A stretch of DNA of 64,000 nt from Allopusillimonas lactea (GTDB lineage Bacteria; Pseudomonadota; Gammaproteobacteria; Burkholderiales; Burkholderiaceae_B). Within the stretch, counting starts at the first letter, position 1. Every line of letters starts with the position of its first letter. Where the stretch lies: positions 213,302 through 277,301 of the forward strand of contig NZ_JAJJOZ010000006.1 in NCBI RefSeq assembly GCF_021653995.1, read 5' to 3'. Positions 52,950 to 60,501 of the stretch are shown piece by piece. A program made the position numbers and the translations under genes. A model generated the notes under the pieces. The model saw only the letters and a program-made list of their open reading frames with translations. It searched no databases and was not told the DNA's origin.

Positions 52950-53884
52950 TTGAGTCTCCGAGTAATGCACTGGATGCTTGATTGCATATGCCGCGCCATG
53001 AGCTCGGCAACCCAGTCCATAAACACGCGCAGCTTCGCGCTTACATGGCGGTTCGGGCGGAATGCAAGGTACATCGGCATGGGCTGCAGGCTCCAATCCT
53101 GGAACAACTGCACCAACGCCCCGTCTTCAATGTGTCCCTTGGCCATGTAGGCCGGCATCCACAGCACTCCCATCCCGGCCAAGCCCGCGGCAAGATAGGC
53201 GTTACCGTCATCAACCGCGAGGGCATAGCGGCCTTGTATGGTCAGGATTTCGCCGTCGCGGTGCAATGTGCGCGGCAGCACACGCTGTGTACGTCCCCCG
53301 CCAAAGCTGACGATGCGATGATGGGAGCCTTCGAGCGCATGTGGATGGGTGGGCACGCCTGCCATCGCCAAGTAAGCAGGCGCTGCATACACGCCCATGC
53401 GAAGGTCGCCGACATGGCGCGCCACCAGCGATGGGTTGGTGACTTCGCCGCCTCGCACCACGCAATCCACATTCTCGTCGATTAGATCCACGACTCGGTC
53501 GCTGACCCCCAAATGCAACTCGATATCCGGATATCGGGCATGAAAATCGGGTAGGGCGGGTACGAGAATCAGGGTGGCAAAGGGGCTGGGTACATCCACC
53601 CGTAGTCTGCCTCGGGCCGACATTGAGGCGCTGGACAGGCTGGTCTCCGCATCCTCCATATCAGCCAGAAGCTTTTGCACCCGTTCATAATAAACAGCGC
53701 CGTCGGCGGTAACGTTTACCTTACGGGTGGTGCGGTTCAGCAGCTTGACACGCAGGCGCGCTTCCAGTTGCTGAACCAGCTGCGTCACGCTGGTGCGGCT
53801 CATGTGCAGTGTCTCGGCGGCCTTGGTAAAGCTTCCGGTTTCCACGACGCGGGCGAATGCTTGCATTGCATCGAAACGGTCCAT
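52946..53884 (-). CDS. LysR-family transcriptional regulator
   Basis: About 312 residues. The helix-turn-helix is MDRFDAMQAFARVVETGSFT and LHMSRTSVTQLVQQLEARLR; the effector domain includes LRVDVPSPFATLILVPALPD and DCVVRGGEVTNPSLVARHVG. This is the subfamily that opens MD-x-hydrophobic-x-AMQ and often represses a neighbouring oxidoreductase. I chose 53884 over an in-frame Met 24 codons upstream. It is cotranscribed with the VOC gene and divergent from the RidA-like gene. Confidence 0.94.
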   Translation of the reverse strand: MDRFDAMQAFARVVETGSFTKAAETLHMSRTSVTQLVQQLEARLRVKLLNRTTRKVNVTADGAVYYERVQKLLADMEDAETSLSSASMSARGRLRVDVPSPFATLILVPALPDFHARYPDIELHLGVSDRVVDLIDENVDCVVRGGEVTNPSLVARHVGDLRMGVYAAPAYLAMAGVPTHPHALEGSHHRIVSFGGGRTQRVLPRTLHRDGEILTIQGRYALAVDDGNAYLAAGLAGMGVLWMPAYMAKGHIEDGALVQLFQDWSLQPMPMYLAFRPNRHVSAKLRVFMDWVAELMARHMQSSIQCITRRLK

Positions 53885-54028
53885 CGATACTCCAGGCGGT
53901 TTGATTGTTTGCGTTTTGCAAACAATGTTGAGTGCGATTGCCAGTTTATCGTCCACGCCCGGATCATTAAAGTTCTCTTCATGATCAATTTCGGCCGAAG
54001 CAGGCCGCCCAAGAATGGAGATGCTTCA

Positions 54029-54439
54029 ATGACAACACGCAAGGTCGTTTTCCCACATGGTCGTCAGGATTTGTACGAGCGAAATCGCTATTCGCCCGCC
54101 GTTCGCGCCAACGGTTTCTTGTTTGTGTCCGGGCAGGTCGGCAGTCTGGATGACGGCTCCCCGGAGCAAGGACTGGAAAAACAGGTTCGTCAGGCGTTCG
54201 ATAACTTGAATGGTATTTTGGCTGCCGCAGGCTGCAGCTTCGACGACGTGGTCGATGTGACGGTGTTCATGGTCGACCCACAATCGACATTCGAGACGAT
54301 CTGGGGCGTGGTGCCCGATTATTGGGGGCAGGCCCCGCACCCCACATTGACGGCGGTGGGCGTGACATGGCTGTATGGCTTTGACTTTGAGATCAAGGTG
54401 ATTGCGAAATTACCGGAGGCTGCGGCTTCGGGCTCGTAA
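54029..54439 (+). CDS. RidA-like (YjgF/Rid) protein without the canonical arginine
   Basis: A 136-residue Rid-fold protein: SPAVRANGFLFVSGQVGS, QVRQAFDNLNGILAAAGCSF and FDDVVDVTVFMVDPQ match the family. In RidA the deaminase arginine lies in a PxRS-type strand near the C-terminus; here the strand reads PHPTLTAVGVTWL, so the arginine is absent and imine deaminase activity is doubtful. The start at 54029 follows a GGAG ribosome-binding site. It is divergent from the LysR gene and convergent with a GNAT gene 1 bp away. Confidence 0.9.
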   Translation: MTTRKVVFPHGRQDLYERNRYSPAVRANGFLFVSGQVGSLDDGSPEQGLEKQVRQAFDNLNGILAAAGCSFDDVVDVTVFMVDPQSTFETIWGVVPDYWGQAPHPTLTAVGVTWLYGFDFEIKVIAKLPEAAASGS

Positions 54440-54440
54440 T

Positions 54441-54965
54441 CTAGCTTCGGGCGTGCATCGGCGCATTGCGGAGCGCCCTGCTCATGTAATAGGCCGGGCC
54501 GGTATATGTTGACAGCAAGGCCTGTTGTGGCTGCGATAGATTTTCTACCACGCGATAGCCGTGCCGCTGCCAGAACCTCACCGAATTCTGTACGGAAATC
54601 AGCGCGGAAAATGGGTAACCCTGACCTTCAGCATAACGGATTGCCTCATGAATCAAAGCTTGCCCCATCCCTGCCCCGTTTGCCGCAGAGGCGACCGCCA
54701 AGTCATGCAAATACAGGCAGTCTGGATTGGCTGCACACTGAAAATTCGCCCCCAACGCTGTCAACGAGCCCAGCCGTGAAGGGTAGGTCACCAGATAAGC
54801 CTGTACGCCTTCTTTATTTTGCGCTACCCAGGCAGTATCCGGCGCCGTCGTCAGACGTGCTGCAATCACTGTCGCTTCTTCAATGACGTCGTCGCTATAG
54901 GCATCAGCCTGGATAGCCAATACCGCATCGATATCAGTAGTGGCCATTGATCTGATTACGAACAT
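54441..54965 (-). CDS. GNAT family N-acetyltransferase
   Basis: A 174-residue acetyltransferase with the start at 54965 (MFVIRSMATTDIDAVL). The acetyl-CoA loop is ASAANGAGMGQALIHEAIRY (Q/R-x-x-G-x-G/A type), followed by NSVRFWQRHGYRVVE. The acceptor is unknown. Its stop faces the RidA-like stop. Confidence 0.9.
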   Translation of the reverse strand: MFVIRSMATTDIDAVLAIQADAYSDDVIEEATVIAARLTTAPDTAWVAQNKEGVQAYLVTYPSRLGSLTALGANFQCAANPDCLYLHDLAVASAANGAGMGQALIHEAIRYAEGQGYPFSALISVQNSVRFWQRHGYRVVENLSQPQQALLSTYTGPAYYMSRALRNAPMHARS

Positions 54966-55346
54966 AAATCCATAACATTTTAAAACCCGACGCAGTGCTC
55001 GCCATGAAGCCCGCCATGCGAGCGCATGCAACAGAGACTGCAAACCGTTAACAACCAAGCCCTGCCAGCTGACGGGCCTTGATTAATGACCCCCTCACAG
55101 TAACCCGGCAAGACTGGATAAGCAAAACGCCCTGGTCGCCGTCTGTCGTGCGAGCAATTATGAAGTCAATCTGAGCCACTACGCGCGTGGGTGTTCAGCA
55201 CTGTTGCTAAATTGGTTGGTGTTAGACGAACAAAGCTGTATAACCGAAACAGCGAGCTATATGGTGGAATGGAACGGATACTCATGGGTACGGCCATCGA
55301 ACGCCTGGCGTGATGCGTTCTAAAGCCAATAGGAAGATTTATCGTT
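54966..55346. other. Intergenic region between the GNAT gene and vsr
   Basis: About 380 bp that is less GC-rich than its surroundings. I see no recognisable gene. A start-less open stretch of about 78 codons on the plus strand (55087-55323) lacks any family resemblance. This is the left boundary of the restriction-modification island, so it may hold the insertion junction. Confidence 0.4.
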
Positions 55347-55784
55347 ATGACAGACACGATCAGCGTTTCTGAGCGGAGCCGTGTCATGTCGCTGGTCAAG
55401 GCAAAAAACACGCGTCCTGAGATACTTGTTCGGCGACTTGTGCATGGTGCTGGCTATCGTTATCGCCTGCACGGAGCAAAACTGCCCGGCAAGCCGGACC
55501 TTGTGTTTGCCGGTAGACGCAAGGTGATCTTTGTGCATGGATGCTTCTGGCATCGACACGATAATTGCGTGTTGGCGCGGATGCCTAAATCCAATAAGGA
55601 TTTTTGGGCGACCAAGCTGGAAAGAAACAAGGCTCGGGATTTCGCCAATTGCCACAGGCTTCAGGAAATGGGTTGGGAGACGATGGTGATCTGGGAGTGC
55701 GAACTACGAGATATGGATGCGCTTTTGCGACGGGTTGTTCATTTCCTTGGCCCGCGGGGTAGGGCGCTGCCTATGCCTCGATGA
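55347..55784 (+). CDS. vsr: Very short patch repair (Vsr) mismatch endonuclease
   Basis: A 145-residue strand-specific endonuclease that nicks at T:G mismatches produced by deamination of 5-methylcytosine. Family features are RSRVMSLVKAKNTRPEILVR, the metal-binding Asp in GKPDLVFAGRRKVIFVHG, and the active-site histidines in GCFWHRHDNC. It overlaps the convergent endonuclease gene by 14 bp and is linked to a C5-methyltransferase, the expected partner. It has a weak GGAAG ribosome-binding site. Confidence 0.96.
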   Translation: MTDTISVSERSRVMSLVKAKNTRPEILVRRLVHGAGYRYRLHGAKLPGKPDLVFAGRRKVIFVHGCFWHRHDNCVLARMPKSNKDFWATKLERNKARDFANCHRLQEMGWETMVIWECELRDMDALLRRVVHFLGPRGRALPMPR

Positions 55785-56412
55785 ACTGCCCCGACAAACA
55801 GGCGGGCGGCGTTCTCAAATAGGTGGCTGCGTCCTGTGCGATCTGCGCCGGTGTTTCTGGGCGTTCCGCGAGATTCATGGCCCAGGCACGGCCGGGATGC
55901 AAGACATCCCAGCGTGGCCGCATGCCGGCGTGCCTGCCCTTGCCAGGGTTGTGATTGCCGAAGCCATCGATTAGAGAATTCCAGACGGGGGTGAAGCGGG
56001 CGATGATGAGCGACTCGCCCAGGGGTATCCAGATGTCATCCACCACCAGAAAGCGGCAATGAAAATCTTTGATATCCAGGTTTTCGGCTGCCTTGACGCT
56101 GTCGGCGTGCTCCCTGAGCCGTTTGTACAGCACTTTGCCGGAAGGCAACTCGAGGCTGGCGCCCATGCGGGCGCCGGCGGGCACCGCCTTGCCGACGTAG
56201 ATCGGCCAAAGAAATTTGTCGTCACGGTTGAATCGGGCCACGGATTGGTAGGCCTCGAAGTTGCCGGTGTAGTAGATAGCGTAGATTCCCGCGCCCTCGA
56301 AGGAGGCGACCTCGCCCAGAGGACGGGGCTCTTTGGTGAGTAGCGCTTCGGCGACGCTCGCGCCAAGATTCTTCTTGTCCAGCGGGTTGAATGGAATGAC
56401 CTTGGCTGTCAC
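55771..56412 (-). CDS. Eco29kI-family GIY-YIG type II restriction endonuclease
   Basis: A 213-residue nuclease. The GIY-YIG fold is visible as GIYAIYYTGNFEAYQ followed by PIYVGKAVPAG, with the conserved arginine in LYKRLREHADSV and the glutamate in PLGESLIIARFTPVWN. These match Eco29kI, which cuts CCGCGG. The gene starts inside the methyltransferase stop (ATGA overlap), so it is made after, and coupled to, the protective enzyme. Specificity is inferred by family only. Confidence 0.9.
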   Translation of the reverse strand: MTAKVIPFNPLDKKNLGASVAEALLTKEPRPLGEVASFEGAGIYAIYYTGNFEAYQSVARFNRDDKFLWPIYVGKAVPAGARMGASLELPSGKVLYKRLREHADSVKAAENLDIKDFHCRFLVVDDIWIPLGESLIIARFTPVWNSLIDGFGNHNPGKGRHAGMRPRWDVLHPGRAWAMNLAERPETPAQIAQDAATYLRTPPACLSGQFIEA

Positions 56413-57620
56413 GCGCTCATCCTTCTATTGCTTCTTTGTGTTTTTTCAAGGGTGCGCAGCTCGGCCAGCGCCAGTTGCTCCGCCACGCTGCAGGCCACGC
56501 GCTGCGCGAGCAGAACCGGCACGGCGTTGCCCAATTGGCGCATGGTTTCGGTCCAACTGCCATGAAAGCGGAATCCATCGGGGAAAGTCTGGATGCGGGC
56601 GCTTTCACGCACCGTGAAATATCGGACCGAGCCGTCGTCGTTAACCAGCATATTCTCGCCGCCAGGCACGCCATGATCGCCGGCTTTCAATGTCTTGGCC
56701 GGTAGATCAAAGGGGCTGCCGGTGTGGCCGGGGTAGCTGCGCGCACCCGCCTGGAACACATGATTGGGCACCCGCGCCGCCGCGCGCGAGCGCGGGTCGG
56801 GCAACCCCTGGATGGCGTCTCGGACCGTGCGCCAGGCGAGCGTGTCGAAGAGCGCTGTCTGGCGCAGCTTGGCCACCCGGTTTGCCAATTTTTGGGGAAC
56901 GGGCGGCATGCGCATGCCGTGTCGCTTCCAGTAGGCGCCGGTTATCCATTGGTCGCGCAGCAGTGCGTCATAGCTGTGAGTGGGCGCCGGAAAGGACCAT
57001 TCAATGCCCAGATCGTCTCGAAAGCCGATGATGAAGACCCGCTCACGCTTCTGGGGGACGCCGTAATCGGCCGCGTTAACCAGCGTGGGCACCACGTTGT
57101 AGGTGAGCCCACGGCCCTTGCGCCTGCCCGACGTTTTCTCAACCTGGAGGCGGGCAAGGTGCTCGGACCAGTCTTCGTTTTTCAGCGGAGGAACTTCGGG
57201 GAACTCCAGTTGGAGCTGAATGTAGCTGAAATAATTGGCGAAGGAGGCGCGCGTCAACCCCTTCACGTTCTCGACGATGAAGGCCTTGGGCTTGAGTTGC
57301 CGGATGATCTCGACTGTTGCGGGAAACATATCGCGGTTGTCGGCATGGGCCTTGTGCTTGCCACCGATGGAAAAGGGCTGGCATGGGGGGCCGCCGGCCA
57401 GCAGATCAATGCCCGGCGGCACGGAGCTCCAATCGAAAGCTCGCACGTCGCCTTCGTGCAGCACCCAGTTGGCCAGCAGGGGGTAGCCGCGATTTTGGTT
57501 CTCGCGCACGGTGTCGCAGGCCCATTTGTCCCATTCGACCACGGCGAGATGGGTGAAGCCCGCGATCTCGCAGCCCATGGCCAGCCCGCCCGCGCCAGCG
57601 AATAGCTCCACCGATTTCAT
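56409..57620 (-). CDS. DNA (cytosine-5) methyltransferase of an Eco29kI-like system
   Basis: A 403-residue C5-cytosine methyltransferase. Motif I is LFAGAGGLAMGCEIAGF (SAM binding), motif IV with the catalytic cysteine GGPPCQPFSIGGK, motif VI AFIVENVKG, motif VIII QKRERVFIIGF, and the C-terminal motif X region MRQLGNAVPVLLAQRVA. It protects the recognition site of the coupled endonuclease, probably CCGCGG. First gene of the operon; an SOS-type palindrome lies 26 bp before the start. Confidence 0.96.
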   Translation of the reverse strand: MKSVELFAGAGGLAMGCEIAGFTHLAVVEWDKWACDTVRENQNRGYPLLANWVLHEGDVRAFDWSSVPPGIDLLAGGPPCQPFSIGGKHKAHADNRDMFPATVEIIRQLKPKAFIVENVKGLTRASFANYFSYIQLQLEFPEVPPLKNEDWSEHLARLQVEKTSGRRKGRGLTYNVVPTLVNAADYGVPQKRERVFIIGFRDDLGIEWSFPAPTHSYDALLRDQWITGAYWKRHGMRMPPVPQKLANRVAKLRQTALFDTLAWRTVRDAIQGLPDPRSRAAARVPNHVFQAGARSYPGHTGSPFDLPAKTLKAGDHGVPGGENMLVNDDGSVRYFTVRESARIQTFPDGFRFHGSWTETMRQLGNAVPVLLAQRVACSVAEQLALAELRTLEKTQRSNRRMSA

Positions 57621-57645
57621 ACCGCACCCTCCCGTGATAGAAAGA

Positions 57646-57661
57646 CTGTATGTAAAAACAG
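57646..57661 (-). promoter_or_regulatory. LexA (SOS) box upstream of the restriction-modification operon
   Basis: CTGTATGTAAAAACAG fits CTGT-N8-ACAG perfectly, with an A/T-rich core and a TA following the last half-site, as in the consensus. On the minus strand it lies just downstream of a TAGAAT -10-like hexamer and 26 bp before the methyltransferase ATG. Regulation by LexA is inferred from the motif. Confidence 0.6.
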
Positions 57662-57800
57662 TATTCTATCAGAACCTTAGTTGCCGGACCACACCGCGTT
57701 TCCTGGGCGCATCCGTATCGAGCCGTTAGTATAGTCATGCCTGCGGCGGCGTCGCGGAAAAGTTTCAAATGCGTCTACGCGCGCCGCTCGCAAGGCGGAA

Positions 57801-58433
57801 CTAGGCAGGTGGTGGGCTGCTATTTTGATAATTCCGCCTATACACCTCTTCCCCCATGGCCTGCACTTGCTGGTCGATCAGCGCCCTGAACGGAATCAGC
57901 AGGCGCTCGAACCCGCCGGCGGGTTCGAGTATGGACAAACTTCGGGCGATGGCTTCGATGGTCGAGACTGCCGCCGGCTCACGGGTTTTGCGTATCCGAT
58001 ACTCGGAAGGCTTACCGGCGGGTAGGCTGAAGCGCGGCAGGGCGCCGAGCACAGGGTTTGCGCGGACAATCTTGCGTGCCTTGCGCCATGTGCCATCGGG
58101 CACGATCAGCAGCGACGGTTGGGTCTGAGTTGCAGGCACGGTCGCCTCGATCGGGTGCCCTTCTTTTGCCGGGAACAAAAGAACAGCGCGCGTCGCTGAT
58201 GCAATGATGGCCTCCAACTGAGGAAAGTGCTCTCCAACAAGTATCTGCGCATTGGCCAGCCCCGACACTGCCAGGCGGGCGGTGTTCAAACGATGGCTCG
58301 CTTCATCTGTATGCTGCAGAACCAAGACACGCGTGCGGTTGGACATTCGGCTCATACATGCGCACAGGCAATGAGAGGCAGGTCGCCGGCAATGCGCGCA
58401 GCGAAGACGGGGTGTTTTCTTCAGTTCCGACAT
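57801..58433 (-). CDS. DTW domain protein (tRNA-uridine aminocarboxypropyltransferase, TapT-like)
   Basis: A 210-residue DTW-domain enzyme; the family adds 3-amino-3-carboxypropyl groups to uridine in tRNA using SAM. The N-terminal zinc-type cysteines are CAHCRRPASHCLC. The core includes VLVLQHTDEASHRLNTARLA and LLIVPDGTWRKARKIVRAN (the D-T-W region). I place the start at 58433; ten upstream codons belong to the HlyD relic that shares this frame. Confidence 0.9.
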   Translation of the reverse strand: MSELKKTPRLRCAHCRRPASHCLCACMSRMSNRTRVLVLQHTDEASHRLNTARLAVSGLANAQILVGEHFPQLEAIIASATRAVLLFPAKEGHPIEATVPATQTQPSLLIVPDGTWRKARKIVRANPVLGALPRFSLPAGKPSEYRIRKTREPAAVSTIEAIARSLSILEPAGGFERLLIPFRALIDQQVQAMGEEVYRRNYQNSSPPPA

Positions 58434-58632
58434 GCGCACTATTTTACAAAACCTTGCTACCACGCTGCCGCGTTCGCGTACTGGTGCGAGGATGGCCCCA
58501 TTGTTGGGTGCCAGTACAGTAATTCGGCGAGCGCCTCGCTGGTGTGCGTGATCTTCTGGTGCCGCCAGCGATTGCGATGAAGAGTATGAGTACTGCGAAT
58601 TTGGCTGTGTTGGAAAGGCCGCTGTTTTTCAT
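58434..58632 (-). pseudogene. Relic of a HlyD/RND membrane fusion protein downstream of TetR
   Basis: An ATG at 58632 overlaps the TetR stop (ATGA) and begins MKNSGLSNTAKFAVLILFIA, the hydrophobic N-terminal anchor of an efflux adaptor. The frame is lost after about 24 residues. In another frame, about 100 bp further, RITVLAPNNGAILAPVRERG resembles the adaptor beta/lipoyl region. The rest of the protein is missing, so a large internal and 3' deletion is likely. The neighbouring tetR was probably its regulator. Confidence 0.5.
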
Positions 58633-59246
58633 TCGCTGATTCTTGTGGCACTGATACTGCGTTGGTAAATGGCAAACACGCCGGGCGCAGTGCGTTGGAT
58701 GCTTGCCATATCGCTCGCCAATAGCGATTGCGTCACGAGCCCCTGGATGGTGGCGAGATACAAAACAGCGGCGGCCTGCACATCTAGCTGGGCATCGACC
58801 TCGCCTAGCTTCTTTCCCGCATCGAGCAGGCGTTGCAAACGCTCGTTGTACTGGCAGGTCAAAGCCTGCACCAGTCGCTTGGGCAAAGTCTCGCCCACGC
58901 GCTGCAGTTCGCCAGAAAGCATTCTTGGAGCACCAGGGTATTCAGATACGAAATCGATATGCGTCATGAACATTGCCGCTAATGCGGCGAGCGGTGACGC
59001 CGTACTTTCCGCCGCCCGGTCTATCCGCGCCAGTAAACGCTTTTCGACCCGCGAAACGACTGCCTGGAAGAGGGCGTCTTTGCTTGGGAAATAACGAAAA
59101 AACGCACCCCGTGGCAGATCCGTCGGCGCTGCGATGGCAGTATTGGTGATATCGCCAGGGTTCTGGTTACTGGCTAATGCAACGAGCGCTTCCGTACTCG
59201 CCGCACGGCATTCATCGGCAGGGAGGTGTTTGGGGTGTACATGCAT
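58629..59246 (-). CDS. TetR-family transcriptional regulator
   Basis: A 205-residue regulator. The helix-turn-helix is in NTAIAAPTDLPRGAFFRYFP with the usual SKDALFQAVV continuation; the ligand domain (about 75-205) is all helical. Its coupled downstream gene is only a relic of an efflux adaptor, so its original target pump seems lost. Not divergent from any pump gene: the plus-strand neighbour is a universal stress protein. Confidence 0.92.
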   Translation of the reverse strand: MHVHPKHLPADECRAASTEALVALASNQNPGDITNTAIAAPTDLPRGAFFRYFPSKDALFQAVVSRVEKRLLARIDRAAESTASPLAALAAMFMTHIDFVSEYPGAPRMLSGELQRVGETLPKRLVQALTCQYNERLQRLLDAGKKLGEVDAQLDVQAAAVLYLATIQGLVTQSLLASDMASIQRTAPGVFAIYQRSISATRISE

Positions 59247-59420
59247 TGCCTATCCATATCAAAGCAAGTAATCTATTACTAGCTTATCATGTTGCTGACG
59301 CTTTGTAAGATGGGGCCGACACCGGGGGCGCTGATGCATCGCAAGTTCGAATCCGCGCCGGCACCATCAGAAATGGAAACCATCTCAATACAAGCATTTC
59401 GTTGTTCCAGGAGAACGTCT

Positions 59421-59900
59421 ATGTATTCACGGCTCATGGTGCCGCTTGACGGCAGTTCTACATCCCTTTTGGCTCTAGATCATGCGGCGAACCTGGCGCG
59501 TCTGAGCGGTGCCACTGTGGTGCTGCTGCATATTATCGAACCGACCCGCTACAACACGGATTTTGTGCCCCCCAAGGTCTATCTGGAGGACGTTCGGCCT
59601 CGTTTTCTTGCAGCCGGACAAGCCTTGTTGGACGACGCTGCGAATCGGTTGCGCCAAGACGGCATTGACACGGAGATGGTGCTGCTTGAAGCCACAGCGG
59701 AGCGGATATCAGCGCAAATTGTCCGCCAAACCGAGGAGCGCGGCTGTGACCTGATCATCCTGGGCACCCACGGGCGCCGTGGCGTGGATCGGTTGCTGCT
59801 GGGCAGTGATGCGGAGCAGGTGGCGCGCATTGCGCCGGTTCCTGTGATGCTGGTTCGTCAGTCGCGTCACAAAGAACGCATTGAATCAGAAAATCTCTGA
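59421..59900 (+). CDS. Universal stress protein (UspA family)
   Basis: A 159-residue single-domain USP. The N-terminus YSRLMVPLDGSSTSLLALDH and the ATP-binding loop GTHGRRGVDRLLLGSDAEQV (G-x2-G-x9-G-S/T) are clear, and the C-terminal strand PVPVMLVRQ is typical. The start at 59421 follows a CAGGAGAA ribosome-binding site; the frame extends upstream but without family similarity. It is probably a stress-induced nucleotide-binding protein. Confidence 0.93.
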   Translation: MYSRLMVPLDGSSTSLLALDHAANLARLSGATVVLLHIIEPTRYNTDFVPPKVYLEDVRPRFLAAGQALLDDAANRLRQDGIDTEMVLLEATAERISAQIVRQTEERGCDLIILGTHGRRGVDRLLLGSDAEQVARIAPVPVMLVRQSRHKERIESENL

Positions 59901-60285
59901 GGGGGTACACGCCGGGTTCGGTGAACTCGGCGTACATATAGGTGGCACGCCAACGCAGGCTACGACGCCCTCATGGCCGGAGACGGCGTGAAACGTCGAC
60001 GTTCAATCGAGTCGTCAGAAGGAGAAGCACTTGGCTTGTGCCGCATGGTGTCGTCTGGTCCTGCTTCTGGCTGTCAGCATGCTGGCCGGCCATACGATAT
60101 CCCGAGGTTTAACCGTTTAACGCTTGTGGGTCAGTTCAAACTCGGGGCGGTTCATGAGATCGTTTCTCGGACATGCGAACGGAAGGACATGGAATCCGCT
60201 TTTGGAGTGAGAAAGCTGCCGCGCCTTAAGCCTCTCTTAATTCTGCCAGTGCATCATCTACAGAAATCACTTCAAGGAGCCCAGC
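59901..60285 (+). other. Intergenic region with a possible 29-residue hydrophobic peptide gene
   Basis: About 385 bp without a family-recognised gene. At 60031-60120 a TTG start behind a strong AAGGAG site opens a 29-codon hydrophobic peptide (CRLVLLLAVSMLAGHTISRG) that looks like a cut-off signal peptide. An alternative frame from 60189 has a GGAAGG site but no family match. The region is probably decayed coding DNA. Confidence 0.35.
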
Positions 60286-60501
60286 TTGCCTGTTCACCGG
60301 ATCGCCCATGCGGCGTTGAGTTTGCACTGTTTTGCCATGGGCGCCGCCTGGGCAGGCGGGGGTCTGTTCTCTTCAAGGGAAGAACCCGAGTTTCCTGACC
60401 CTGTAGCAGTACTCACGTTGACGCATACGCGGGAACAGGGCGACGAGTATATGGTGCAAGGCCATATGGCAGGCCGCTCGGACGCGGCAGGTGTGTCATG
60501 A
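60286..60501 (+). CDS. Small exported protein of unknown function
   Basis: A 71-residue protein. It starts at TTG behind an AAGGAG ribosome-binding site 7 bases upstream. Residues 1-22 form a plausible Sec signal peptide (basic HR, hydrophobic core, AWA cleavage site before GGG). The mature part is short and acidic/polar (REEPEFPDPVAVLTLTHTRE). The stop overlaps the ATG of the Lgt-TlpA fusion gene (ATGA), so the two are coupled and probably work together in the envelope. I do not recognise a family. Confidence 0.5.
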   Translation: MPVHRIAHAALSLHCFAMGAAWAGGGLFSSREEPEFPDPVAVLTLTHTREQGDEYMVQGHMAGRSDAAGVS

